Positions 1 to 5,480 are shown, counted from the first letter of the stretch. The stretch: DNA of 5,726 bases from Lachnospiraceae bacterium (GCA_021205045.1 JAJPYH010000162.1:1-5726), one strand, 5' to 3'. The notes: a model not told the origin generated them from the sequence alone. Translations and numbers: made by a program.

Positions 1-39
1 AAATTCGGCTGTATATGCTAAGATATTGCAGTTGGATTG

Positions 40-87
40 AGCCAGCACCCGGTAACAGGATACTCCGACCTTTGCCTGGTGCCCGGC
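40..87 (+). promoter_or_regulatory. Possible structured leader of rpsO mRNA
   Basis: The segment ahead of rpsO can fold. GCAC (45-48) pairs with GTGC (79-82), and CAGG (56-59) pairs with CCTG (75-78), stacking into one helix with a bulge on the 5' side (49-55) and a loop of about 15 nt. Many bacteria regulate rpsO by S15 binding its own mRNA leader, and this position is where such a site would lie. The link is inference: I cannot match it to a known S15 leader class, and helices this short can arise by chance. The promoter of rpsO is not clearly visible in the first 40 bases and may lie outside the window. Confidence 0.3.
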
Positions 88-114
88 GATTATAAAATAT
101 CAGGAGGATTTGAA

Positions 115-381
115 ATGATTTCCAAGGAAAAGAAAACCGCAATTATGAATGAGTATGCCAGAACTCCCGGCGACACCGGTTCACCGGAGGTACAGGTAGC
201 TGTTCTCACCGCCCGTATCAACGAGCTGACAGAGCATCTGAAGGCAAATCCCAAGGACAACCACTCCAGACGTGGTATGTATAAGATGATCGGTCAGAGA
301 CGTGGCCTGCTGGATTATCTGAAGAGAAAGGATATCGACAGATATCGTGCTCTGATTGAGAAGCTGGGCATCAGAAGATAA
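115..381 (+). CDS. rpsO: 30S ribosomal protein S15
   Basis: Encodes S15 (88 residues, the usual family length), a primary 16S rRNA-binding protein that binds the central domain and helps form the platform of the small subunit and a bridge to the 50S. Visible family features are the early GDTGSPEVQ segment (about residues 19-27), the ARINELTEHL helix (33-42), the DNHSRRG turn (49-55) contacting rRNA, and the C-terminal segment GLLDYLKRKD (65-74) ending in LGIRR. The ATG at 115 is chosen because AGGAGG (102-107) lies 7 nt upstream and the product starts where S15 normally starts. The same frame is open back to a TTG at 37, but that would add 26 residues unlike S15. It lies upstream of pnp in the same orientation, the common bacterial arrangement. 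Confidence 0.97.
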   Translation: MISKEKKTAIMNEYARTPGDTGSPEVQVAVLTARINELTEHLKANPKDNHSRRGMYKMIGQRRGLLDYLKRKDIDRYRALIEKLGIRR

Positions 382-388
382 AAAACGT

Positions 389-420
389 GGCGGGAAATGC
401 CGTAAGCTTTCCCGCCTTTT
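389..420 (+). terminator. rpsO-pnp intergenic hairpin, weak intrinsic terminator or processing site
   Basis: GGCGGGAAA (389-397) pairs perfectly with TTTCCCGCC (408-416), giving a 9-bp stem with a 10-nt loop, 7 nt after the rpsO stop. It is followed by only four T residues, then GCGCG and TTT, so termination is probably partial. A hairpin at this place would let some transcripts read on into pnp. In E. coli the rpsO-pnp intergenic region holds both a terminator and an RNase III cleavage site; a processing role here is an analogy, not something the sequence shows. Confidence 0.75.
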
Positions 421-465
421 GCGCGTTTAGTAGAAGTCGCAGCATTGCGATTATGGAGGAGAAAG

Positions 466-2556
466 ATGTATAAAAGTTTTACAATGGAACTGGCCGGGAG
501 AACTCTGAGAGTGGATATCGGCCGTGTAGGCGCACAGGCCAACGGCTGTGCTTTCATGATGTACGGAGACACCACGGTGCTCTGCACCGCCACCGCTTCC
601 GAGAAGCCCCGCGATGGCATCGACTTTTTCCCGCTCAGTGTGGAGTATGAGGAAAAGATGTATGCCGTGGGCAAGATTCCCGGAGGCTTCAATAAGAGAG
701 AGGGAAAGGCCAGCGAGAACGCGGTGCTCACTGACCGTGTGATTGACAGACCCATGCGTCCCCTGTTCCCCAAGGATTACCGCAACGATGTTACTTTAGA
801 CAATATGGTGATGAGCGTGGATCCGGAGTGCAGACCGGAGCTGGTGGCCATGATCGGTACCTCCATTGCCACCTGCATTTCCGACATTCCCTTTGACGGC
901 CCCTGCGCCATGACCCAGGTGGGTCTGATCGACGGGGAGCTGATCATCAACCCCAGCCAGGAGCAGTGGAAGAAGGGTGACTTAAACCTGACCGTTGCCT
1001 CCACCGCAGAGAAGGTAATCATGATCGAGGCGGGCGCCAATGAGGTGCCGGAGGATCTGATGATCGAGGCCATTTACAAGGCTCATGACGTCAACCTGAC
1101 CATCATTGATTTCATCAATAAGATCGTGGCTGAGGTGGGCAAGCCCAAGCACGAGTATACAAGATATGTGATTCCGGACGAGCTGACGGAAGCAATCAAG
1201 GAGATTGTTCCTCCGGCTGAGATGGAGGAGGCTGTATTTGCGGATGTAAAGCAGGTGCGTGATGAGAATATCCGTCAGATTACCGCAAGGCTGGAGGAGG
1301 CTTTTGCCGATAAGGAAGAGTGGCTTCCCCTGCTGTCCGACGCCATCTATCAGTATCAGAAAAAGACCGTCCGCAAGATGATTTTGAAGGATCACAAGCG
1401 TCCGGACGGACGTGCCATCAACCAGATTCGTCCTCTCAGCGCAGAGGTGGATATCATTCCCAGAGTACATGGTTCCGCCATGTTTACCCGCGGACAGACG
1501 CAGATCTGCACTGTGACCACCCTGGCTCCTCTTTCCGAGGCGCAGAGAGTTGACGGTCTGGATGAGAATGAGACTTCCAAGAGATATATGCACCATTACA
1601 ACTTCCCGTCCTACTCCGTTGGCGAGACCAAGGTCAGCCGCGGCCCGGGACGCCGTGAGATCGGTCACGGTGCGCTGGCGGAGCGTGCTCTGATCCCGGT
1701 TCTGCCCAGCGAGGAGGAATTCCCCTATGCCATCAGAACCGTATCCGAGACCTTCGAGTCCAACGGTTCCACCTCTCAGGCTTCTGTCTGCGCTTCCACC
1801 ATGTCCTTAATGGCGGCGGGCGTTCCGATCAAAAAGCCTGTGGCCGGCATTTCCTGCGGCCTGGTGACCGGCGATACGGACGATGACTATATTGTGCTGA
1901 CTGACATTCAGGGGCTGGAGGATTTCTTCGGCGATATGGACTTCAAGGTGGCCGGCACCAAGGACGGCATCACTGCCATTCAGATGGATATCAAGATCCA
2001 TGGACTGACCAGACCCATCGTGGAGGAGGCCATCCACCGCACCAGAGAGGCCAGAATGTATATTCTGGACAACGTGATGCTTCCCTGCATCAGCGCACCC
2101 CGCCCGGAGGTTGGCAAGTATGCGCCCAAGATCATTTCCATGCAGATCGATCCTGAGAAGATCGGCGAGGTGGTAGGCCAGCGCGGCAAGACCATCAATG
2201 AGATCATTGCCCGCACCGGCGTGAAGATTGACATCACCGACGACGGTATGGTATCCATCTGCGGCACCGACCAGAAGATGATGGACAGCGCGCAGCAGAT
2301 GATTGAGACCATCGTGACAGACTTTGAGGCCGGACAGGTCTTCAAGGGCAAGGTGGTCAGCATCAAGGAGTTCGGCGCCTTCATCGAGTTCGCCCCCGGC
2401 AAGGAAGGTCTGGTGCACATCTCCAAGATCTGCAAGGAGCGCATCAACCATGTTGAGGATGTGCTGACCCTGGGTGATACTGTCACGGTTGTCTGCCTTG
2501 GCAAGGACAAGATGGGCCGCATCAGCTTCTCCATGAAGGATGTAGCGCAGTTTTAA
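466..2556 (+). CDS. pnp: Polynucleotide phosphorylase (PNPase)
   Basis: A phosphate-dependent 3'-to-5' exoribonuclease (polyribonucleotide nucleotidyltransferase) of 696 residues, acting as a cytoplasmic trimer in mRNA decay. Domain order is complete: first RNase PH domain (about 1-140), helical linker domain (about 240-310), second and catalytic RNase PH domain (about 310-540), KH domain with the GQRG loop (571-574), and S1 domain (about 622-692). The phosphate-site region SNGSTSQASVCAS (432-444) is intact. D486, D492 and K494 in the EDFFGDMDFK segment match the E. coli catalytic residues D486, D492 and K494 as I recall them. ATG 466 is preferred over the in-frame TTG 445: GGAGGAG (455-461) sits 4 nt before it and MYKSFTMELAGR is the normal N-terminus. 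The protein ends immediately after S1 with no long acidic or basic tail. Lies 84 nt after rpsO. Confidence 0.98.
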   Translation: MYKSFTMELAGRTLRVDIGRVGAQANGCAFMMYGDTTVLCTATASEKPRDGIDFFPLSVEYEEKMYAVGKIPGGFNKREGKASENAVLTDRVIDRPMRPLFPKDYRNDVTLDNMVMSVDPECRPELVAMIGTSIATCISDIPFDGPCAMTQVGLIDGELIINPSQEQWKKGDLNLTVASTAEKVIMIEAGANEVPEDLMIEAIYKAHDVNLTIIDFINKIVAEVGKPKHEYTRYVIPDELTEAIKEIVPPAEMEEAVFADVKQVRDENIRQITARLEEAFADKEEWLPLLSDAIYQYQKKTVRKMILKDHKRPDGRAINQIRPLSAEVDIIPRVHGSAMFTRGQTQICTVTTLAPLSEAQRVDGLDENETSKRYMHHYNFPSYSVGETKVSRGPGRREIGHGALAERALIPVLPSEEEFPYAIRTVSETFESNGSTSQASVCASTMSLMAAGVPIKKPVAGISCGLVTGDTDDDYIVLTDIQGLEDFFGDMDFKVAGTKDGITAIQMDIKIHGLTRPIVEEAIHRTREARMYILDNVMLPCISAPRPEVGKYAPKIISMQIDPEKIGEVVGQRGKTINEIIARTGVKIDITDDGMVSICGTDQKMMDSAQQMIETIVTDFEAGQVFKGKVVSIKEFGAFIEFAPGKEGLVHISKICKERINHVEDVLTLGDTVTVVCLGKDKMGRISFSMKDVAQF

Positions 2557-2613
2557 TGAGCCATCTTCATGAAGGCTGCCGCACAGTTCTGATGAACCAT
2601 TTTCATGAAGGAT
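2532..2613 (+). repeat. 36-nt tandem repeat made from the 3' end of pnp
   Basis: The sequence CATGAAGG recurs at 2532, 2568 and 2604, exactly 36 nt apart. The first unit (2532-2567) contains the last eight codons of pnp and its stop. The second (2568-2603) matches it at 28 of 36 positions. The third is recognisable only for its first 10 nt (2604-2613). The phase is a multiple of three, so read in the pnp frame after the stop the second copy spells FMKAAAQF then stop, beside the genuine SMKDVAQF then stop. This looks like an old tandem duplication of the gene's tail that has drifted in the 3' untranslated region. Confidence 0.8.
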
Positions 2614-2627
2614 TATGAGTAATCCTT
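2608..2627 (+). repeat. Perfect 8-bp stem-loop in the pnp 3' UTR
   Basis: AAGGATTA (2608-2615) and TAATCCTT (2620-2627) form a perfect 8-bp stem closed by the tetraloop TGAG. It begins inside the third repeat copy. The bases after it (GATTTCTTG) are only moderately T-rich, so it is a poor terminator by itself. It could protect the transcript 3' end or be a first, weak termination point ahead of the stronger hairpin downstream. Confidence 0.6.
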
Positions 2628-2683
2628 GATTTCTTGTGAGGAATGTTCTGTTTTCCTGACTGCATTTGAATGAAATAAATGAT

Positions 2684-2722
2684 TTCCCCGGAAATGGAGA
2701 ATACTGTTTCCGGGGAAGTTTT
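2684..2722 (+). terminator. Intrinsic terminator of pnp
   Basis: TTCCCCGGAAA (2684-2694) pairs perfectly with TTTCCGGGGAA (2707-2717): an 11-bp stem with a 12-nt loop, followed by GTTTT. It is about 130 nt after the pnp stop with no gene between, so it most likely ends the rpsO-pnp transcript. The short T run makes it moderate rather than very strong. Confidence 0.85.
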
Positions 2723-2788
2723 ATGAAGTGTTTTTACAATCAGAATAGAAAGAGTGGTTGAAAGATGAACGAAAAAATCATGAATCAC

Positions 2789-2817
2789 TTGATTTTATTC
2801 AGAGTATCGGTTATGAT
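2789..2817 (+). promoter_or_regulatory. Sigma-A-type promoter of the tRNA-Ser gene
   Basis: TTGATT (2789-2794) as -35 and TATGAT (2812-2817, one mismatch to TATAAT) as -10 are separated by the ideal 17 nt. Transcription would start around 2824, about 12 nt before the mature tRNA 5' end at 2836, as expected for a tRNA precursor trimmed by RNase P. Confidence 0.75.
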
Positions 2818-2835
2818 ATACGAGTGCGATTTCAG

Positions 2836-2922
2836 GGAGAGTTAGCGAAGTGGCCGTAACGCGCCGCACTCGAAATGCGGTTATCCTTTTTGGGTACGTG
2901 GGTTCGAATCCCACACTCTCCG
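2836..2922 (+). tRNA. tRNA-Ser, anticodon CGA
   Basis: The cloverleaf is complete. The acceptor stem is GGAGAGT with ACTCTCC and discriminator G. The D arm has a GCG/CGC stem. The anticodon stem CCGCA/TGCGG encloses loop CTCGAAA, with CGA at 2871-2873 reading the serine codon UCG. A long variable arm (stem TATCC/GGGTA around a T-rich loop) marks it as a class II tRNA, and the T arm is GTGGG-TTCGAAT-CCCAC. The class II arm and the G discriminator agree with serine. The length of 87 nt is normal. CCA is not encoded and must be added after transcription. It is a single isolated tRNA with its own promoter and terminator. Confidence 0.96.
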
Positions 2923-2960
2923 TTATGATAATAGTAAGTCTTTTTTTGTTGCACGCTATG

Positions 2961-2998
2961 AAACAGCGCCAGTCTTTCGGGATGAGGCGCTGTTTTTT
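2961..2998 (+). terminator. Intrinsic terminator after tRNA-Ser
   Basis: AAACAGCGCC (2961-2970) pairs with GGCGCTGTTT (2986-2995), a 10-bp stem with a 15-nt loop, and is followed by a T run ending at 2998. It lies 38 nt after the tRNA. A separate T7 run at 2941-2947 has no hairpin directly before it, although the tRNA itself ends shortly upstream. Confidence 0.85.
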
Positions 2999-3015
2999 GA
3001 TTCTGTTCAGAAATC

Positions 3016-3041
3016 TTAAGAAAAAATCTATTCTTTCTTAA
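3016..3041 (+). repeat. A/T-rich inverted repeat upstream of the ECF promoter
   Basis: TTAAGAAA (3016-3023) and TTTCTTAA (3034-3041) form an 8-bp inverted repeat around a 10-nt spacer. It ends 16 nt before the ECF -35 box. It could be an UP-like element, a regulator site, or simply A/T-rich sequence behind the tRNA terminator. The sequence does not decide between these. Confidence 0.35.
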
Positions 3042-3057
3042 AAAGTTCCCTGTAGAA

Positions 3058-3083
3058 TGAAACCGGATGGATTATTTTGCGTC
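3058..3083 (+). promoter_or_regulatory. ECF-sigma-type promoter of the sigma/anti-sigma operon
   Basis: TGAAAC (3058-3063) and CGTC (3080-3083) are separated by 16 nt. This agrees with the pattern known for extracytoplasmic-function sigma factors in Firmicutes (for example Bacillus SigM/SigX/SigW-type promoters: TGAAAC, 16 nt, CGT plus A or C). It is the only such match I noticed in the window and lies directly upstream of an ECF-type sigma gene, so autoregulation is the natural reading. The start site would be near 3090, giving a leader of about 120 nt. Confidence 0.7.
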
Positions 3084-3107
3084 ATTAGGAGTAAAGAGGA
3101 TGCAACA

Positions 3108-3181
3108 CGATCGTGCAGGGAATAAGGCTGCTTATGCAGCCCGCGATCGGCGCGATAGTAAACGACATAAAGTCGTTTACT
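3108..3181 (+). promoter_or_regulatory. Structured 5' leader with two stem-loops
   Basis: Two structures sit between the predicted start site and the sigma gene. In the first, CGATCGTG (3108-3115) pairs with CGCGATCG (3142-3149, one G-U pair). Directly stacked inside it is GGCTGC-TTAT-GCAGCC (3126-3141), and the 10-nt strand 3116-3125 bulges out. In the second, AGTAAACGAC (3157-3166) pairs perfectly with GTCGTTTACT (3172-3181) around an ATAAA loop. No T run follows, so neither is a terminator. The ribosome binding region (3203-3207) lies outside both stems. The role is unknown: possibilities are mRNA stability, a protein-binding site, or a small palindromic repeat element that landed here. 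Confidence 0.55.
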
Positions 3182-3209
3182 GAATATATCAGGAAGACGA
3201 CAGGGGGAA

Positions 3210-3779
3210 ATGACTTTGAGGGACAGTGAAATAGTAGCTCTGTACTGGGAGCGGGACGAAGAGGCTCTTACAGAGACGGAGAAAAAATACGGGAGATATC
3301 TTAAGAAGATCGCCTTTAACGTGCTGGCGGATTTCGGGGACAGTGAGGAATGTGTCAATGATACTTATTTTAAGGCATGGAATTCCATGCCGACCCAGAG
3401 ACCGGAATTTCTGTCTACATACTTGGGAGCGCTGACCCGCAGGAGGGCCATCGACATGTATCGCAAAAGGAATTCTCAGAAGCGGATCGGTTCTCAGTAC
3501 GCGGTGGCGCTGGAAGAGCTGGAGGACTGTGTTGCCGTGGGAAATGCTACAGAGCAGGAGGTGGACGAGCATATTCTCAGAGAGGTGATCAACGCCTGGC
3601 TGAAAACGCTGTCTCAGGAGGGCAGGGATGTGTTCATCGGGCGGTATTATTTTCATGATTCCCTGGAAGATATCGCCGGGTACTGCAGATTCAGCGTACC
3701 CAAGGTCAAGAGCATGCTGTATCGGCTCAGGCTGGGGCTGAAAACCTATCTGGAGGAGGAGGGCTTTTATTATGAATAA
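3210..3779 (+). CDS. ECF-type RNA polymerase sigma factor
   Basis: A 189-residue sigma-70-family protein, the size of an ECF sigma factor, with no sigma region 1 or 3. Region 2 is visible as DSEECVNDTYFKAWNSMP (44-61), the core-binding and -10 recognition helix. LSTYLGALTRRRAIDMYRKR (68-87) then gives the basic end of region 2. After a linker (about 88-120), region 4 spans about 125-183, with a helix-turn-helix around SLEDIAGYCRFSVPKVKSML (151-170) that would read the -35 box. The start is uncertain. ATG 3210 has its GGGGG (3203-3207) only 2 nt away, whereas the in-frame TTG 3216 is 8 nt away and would begin MRDSEIVALYW, closer to relatives I remember. The target genes are unknown; the gene's own upstream promoter fits ECF recognition. 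Its 3' end overlaps the next gene by 8 nt, implying coupled translation. Confidence 0.9.
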   Translation: MTLRDSEIVALYWERDEEALTETEKKYGRYLKKIAFNVLADFGDSEECVNDTYFKAWNSMPTQRPEFLSTYLGALTRRRAIDMYRKRNSQKRIGSQYAVALEELEDCVAVGNATEQEVDEHILREVINAWLKTLSQEGRDVFIGRYYFHDSLEDIAGYCRFSVPKVKSMLYRLRLGLKTYLEEEGFYYE

Positions 3780-5067
3780 AAACGATATCAGCGACGCCAT
3801 GGATTTTGTGGATGAGGACATGATCAGGCATACGGAGATCATGAGAAAGAAATGGACGCAGCAAAAAAAGGAGAGCGGGCTGAAGCGGAAATGGAGGAGC
3901 TTTGGCGCCGCAGCCGCAGCCTGCCTGGTGTTATTTTTTATCCTGATTGTGCTGGTGGCGGTGTCCATTGTGCGCAGAGCGAATGATGGACAGGAAGAAG
4001 GAGGTACGTCCGTGGCTGAGGGCATGACAGCGGAAGAAAGCGGGCAGTCTGAACCGGAGGAGATGACAGCTTCCCATTCGGAGACCGATGGCTCCGAGCC
4101 TTCTGAAGAGTTTGTGGCCATTGAAACACTGCTGGCCGCCGGGGATGGCGCAATGGACATGGAAATGGCTCAGGTGCTGGAGAAGGTGAGTCTGGGAGAT
4201 GATACCGGTCTGTACGAGGTTGTTGCTTCCGCGGGAAGTGAGGTCTTGACAGAGAGCATTGGGACGGAGGTATGCAGAGTGGAGGCGCAGTCGGAGAGTA
4301 CCGGGACAGAGGTGTCGGTGGTATATTATCGGGTTGCGGGCCATTCGGATCTGCAGTACCTGATCCGCAGGCAAACTGTGACGGAAATCAGCGCAGGAAG
4401 CAATGCCGCGGGAACGGAAGGCAGTGCTGAAGTCGGTGCCGCGGGAACGGAAGGCAGTGCTGAAGTCGGTGCCGCGGGAACGGAAAGCAGTGCTGAGAGC
4501 AACGCAGCGGGGACGGAAGGCAGTGCTGAAAGCAACGCTGACGGGATAGAAACATTTTCGTTGATGAAGTTCCTCTGTCTTGACAGCGAGGAATACGCTT
4601 ACAGCGAAGTGCTCCGTCTGGTTTATCAGATACAGTCGGCGGAGGACATCGCTGAGATTCTGGTGAAGCCGTCCAAGGCGGACAATACAGATGAAGGGAA
4701 GCGTCTGCAGGAGCAGATCGGAGAGCGCACCGTGACTGACGCGGACGAGATTGAGGCAATTTATGAGATTCTGTGCTCTCTGACCTGCTACGGCAGCGAC
4801 CGCTGGGATCTGATTGAACTGGGAGGCAGGGATATAGACGCGGACCCGGCGGTCAATTATTCTTCCTCAGCGGTCTGGCTGGGGCGGTATCTGACGATCA
4901 CCACAGACTACGGAAATGAGATCGATGGCCTGAAATATACCGCATACTCCGATATGTTTTATGAATTCAGCGGAATTGCCTACAGCACGCTGACGCAGGA
5001 GCAGGCGCAGCGGGTCTGTGAGATTCTGGAAATTGACGCAGATGGGACAGAGGCTGGAGGAGATTGA
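3772..5067 (+). CDS. Single-pass membrane protein, probable anti-sigma factor / sensor
   Basis: A 431-residue protein. Residues 1-43 are a charged cytoplasmic tail, with an N-terminus (NDISDAMDFVDEDMIRH, 4-20) of the type found in partners of these Clostridia sigma factors, followed by a basic stretch. One transmembrane helix lies at about 44-67 (AAAAACLVLFFILIVLVAVS), with positive charge on the inner side. Outside are a Ser/Glu/Thr-rich linker (70-112), a segment of mixed structure (about 113-205), 11-residue tandem repeats (about 211-257), and a probably folded C-terminal domain (about 262-422) that I cannot assign. Gene order, the 8-nt overlap with the sigma gene and the topology support an anti-sigma role: hold the sigma at the membrane and release it on an outside signal. 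No enzyme motif is seen. GGAGGAGGA (3752-3760) is its ribosome binding site. Membrane location is well supported; anti-sigma activity is inferred. Confidence 0.8.
   Translation: MNKNDISDAMDFVDEDMIRHTEIMRKKWTQQKKESGLKRKWRSFGAAAAACLVLFFILIVLVAVSIVRRANDGQEEGGTSVAEGMTAEESGQSEPEEMTASHSETDGSEPSEEFVAIETLLAAGDGAMDMEMAQVLEKVSLGDDTGLYEVVASAGSEVLTESIGTEVCRVEAQSESTGTEVSVVYYRVAGHSDLQYLIRRQTVTEISAGSNAAGTEGSAEVGAAGTEGSAEVGAAGTESSAESNAAGTEGSAESNADGIETFSLMKFLCLDSEEYAYSEVLRLVYQIQSAEDIAEILVKPSKADNTDEGKRLQEQIGERTVTDADEIEAIYEILCSLTCYGSDRWDLIELGGRDIDADPAVNYSSSAVWLGRYLTITTDYGNEIDGLKYTAYSDMFYEFSGIAYSTLTQEQAQRVCEILEIDADGTEAGGD
4405..4536 (+). repeat. 33-nt tandem repeat inside the membrane protein gene
   Basis: Four in-phase 33-nt units start at 4405, 4438, 4471 and 4504, with a decayed fifth start at 4537. 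Units 1 and 2 are identical at every base; units 3 and 4 differ at a few positions. Each encodes AAGTE(G/S)SAE followed by VG or SN. The copies are in frame, so gain or loss of a unit would only change linker length. The Ala/Gly/Ser/Thr/Glu composition suggests a flexible, exposed spacer between the two extracytoplasmic segments. Confidence 0.92.
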
Positions 5068-5124
5068 TCCGCAGGGAGCGCTTGAGATTGAGGTCAGTCA
5101 TACGGGAATATCCCTGGAAGATTA

Positions 5125-5340
5125 TCATACAGTAAGGTACGCTGTCAGGGCAACATCCCGGCCATCGACACGCAGGACCGGCAGGGTGCCAGCCTGAACG
5201 GACAGAATGTAAATCAGAAGCTCCTTATAGTTGTAGCCCACCACATCCAGGCTGTCCAGGAAACCGATTTTCGCGGAAAGCTCCGGGAGGGCGGCGTCCA
5301 GCGTGACCGGACGTGTGGCATCGCTTTCCAGGACGATATT
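5125..5340 (-). pseudogene. Remnant of a GH2-type beta-galactosidase (C-terminal part)
   Basis: On the minus strand, an open stretch of 71 codons ends at a TGA (complement of 5125-5127). It contains SDATRPVT, then GFLDSLDVVGYNYKE. This is the pattern after the catalytic core of glycoside hydrolase family 2, where 'D-x-T-R-P-V-T' is followed by '(L)DVVGYNY-x-E'. The remainder includes LRVDGRDVALTAYLTV, which recalls the 'ADGxDVALVTV' motif of the C-terminal Ig-like domain in long GH2 enzymes. The expected sequence between these two motifs is missing, so an internal deletion is likely. No start, ribosome binding site or catalytic domain is present, so this is a fragment rather than a gene. Identification is from motif memory, not a search. 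Confidence 0.55.
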
Positions 5341-5453
5341 CCGGCACTGCGGAGGAGATCGTGGCGGAGTATCAGGCAGCGCTTAAGACCGCAGGCATCG
5401 ATACCGTGACGGAAGCCCTTCAGAGCCAGCTTGATGAGCTGTACGGCAATTAA
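5340..5453 (+). pseudogene. 3' remnant of a sugar ABC-transporter substrate-binding protein gene
   Basis: A plus-strand frame of 37 codons ends at TAA (5451-5453) and reads SGTAEEIVAEYQAALK, then TAGIDTVTEALQSQLDELYGN. The sequence 'LK-x-AGID-x-V-x-x-x-x-Q-x-QLDE' is typical of the C-terminal helix of extracellular solute-binding lipoproteins of oligosaccharide ABC transporters in Clostridia. The frame has no start or ribosome binding site, and its 5' end is cut exactly where the minus-strand GH2 fragment ends. It is therefore a truncated relic joined by rearrangement. It is short, so the family call is moderate. Confidence 0.45.
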
Positions 5454-5480
5454 AACTCTTGTATTTTATTTGGTTTTTTA

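Noticed and set aside
982..1668. Minus-strand open frames within pnp
   Set aside because: They are antisense to an intact PNPase with all domains present, and arise from its codon composition.
2765..2845. Short frame of 26 codons starting MNEKIMNHLILF
   Set aside because: It covers the tRNA promoter and runs into the first bases of the mature tRNA, and it lacks a good ribosome binding site.
2850..3041. Plus-strand 63-codon frame over the tRNA and its terminator
   Set aside because: It begins inside the tRNA and reads through the terminator hairpin.
3108..3181. CRISPR or riboswitch interpretation of the palindromes
   Set aside because: There are only two different hairpins with no repeated spacer pattern, and I recognise no known riboswitch core.
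3189..4160. Long minus-strand open frame of 323 codons
   Set aside because: It lies antisense to the well-supported sigma and membrane protein genes, and its product shows no recognisable domain.
4326..4759. Minus-strand frames rich in Ser-Val-Pro-Ala-Ala repeats
   Set aside because: They are the antisense of the 33-nt repeat in the membrane protein gene. The repeat keeps all frames open, so their periodicity is not independent evidence of coding.
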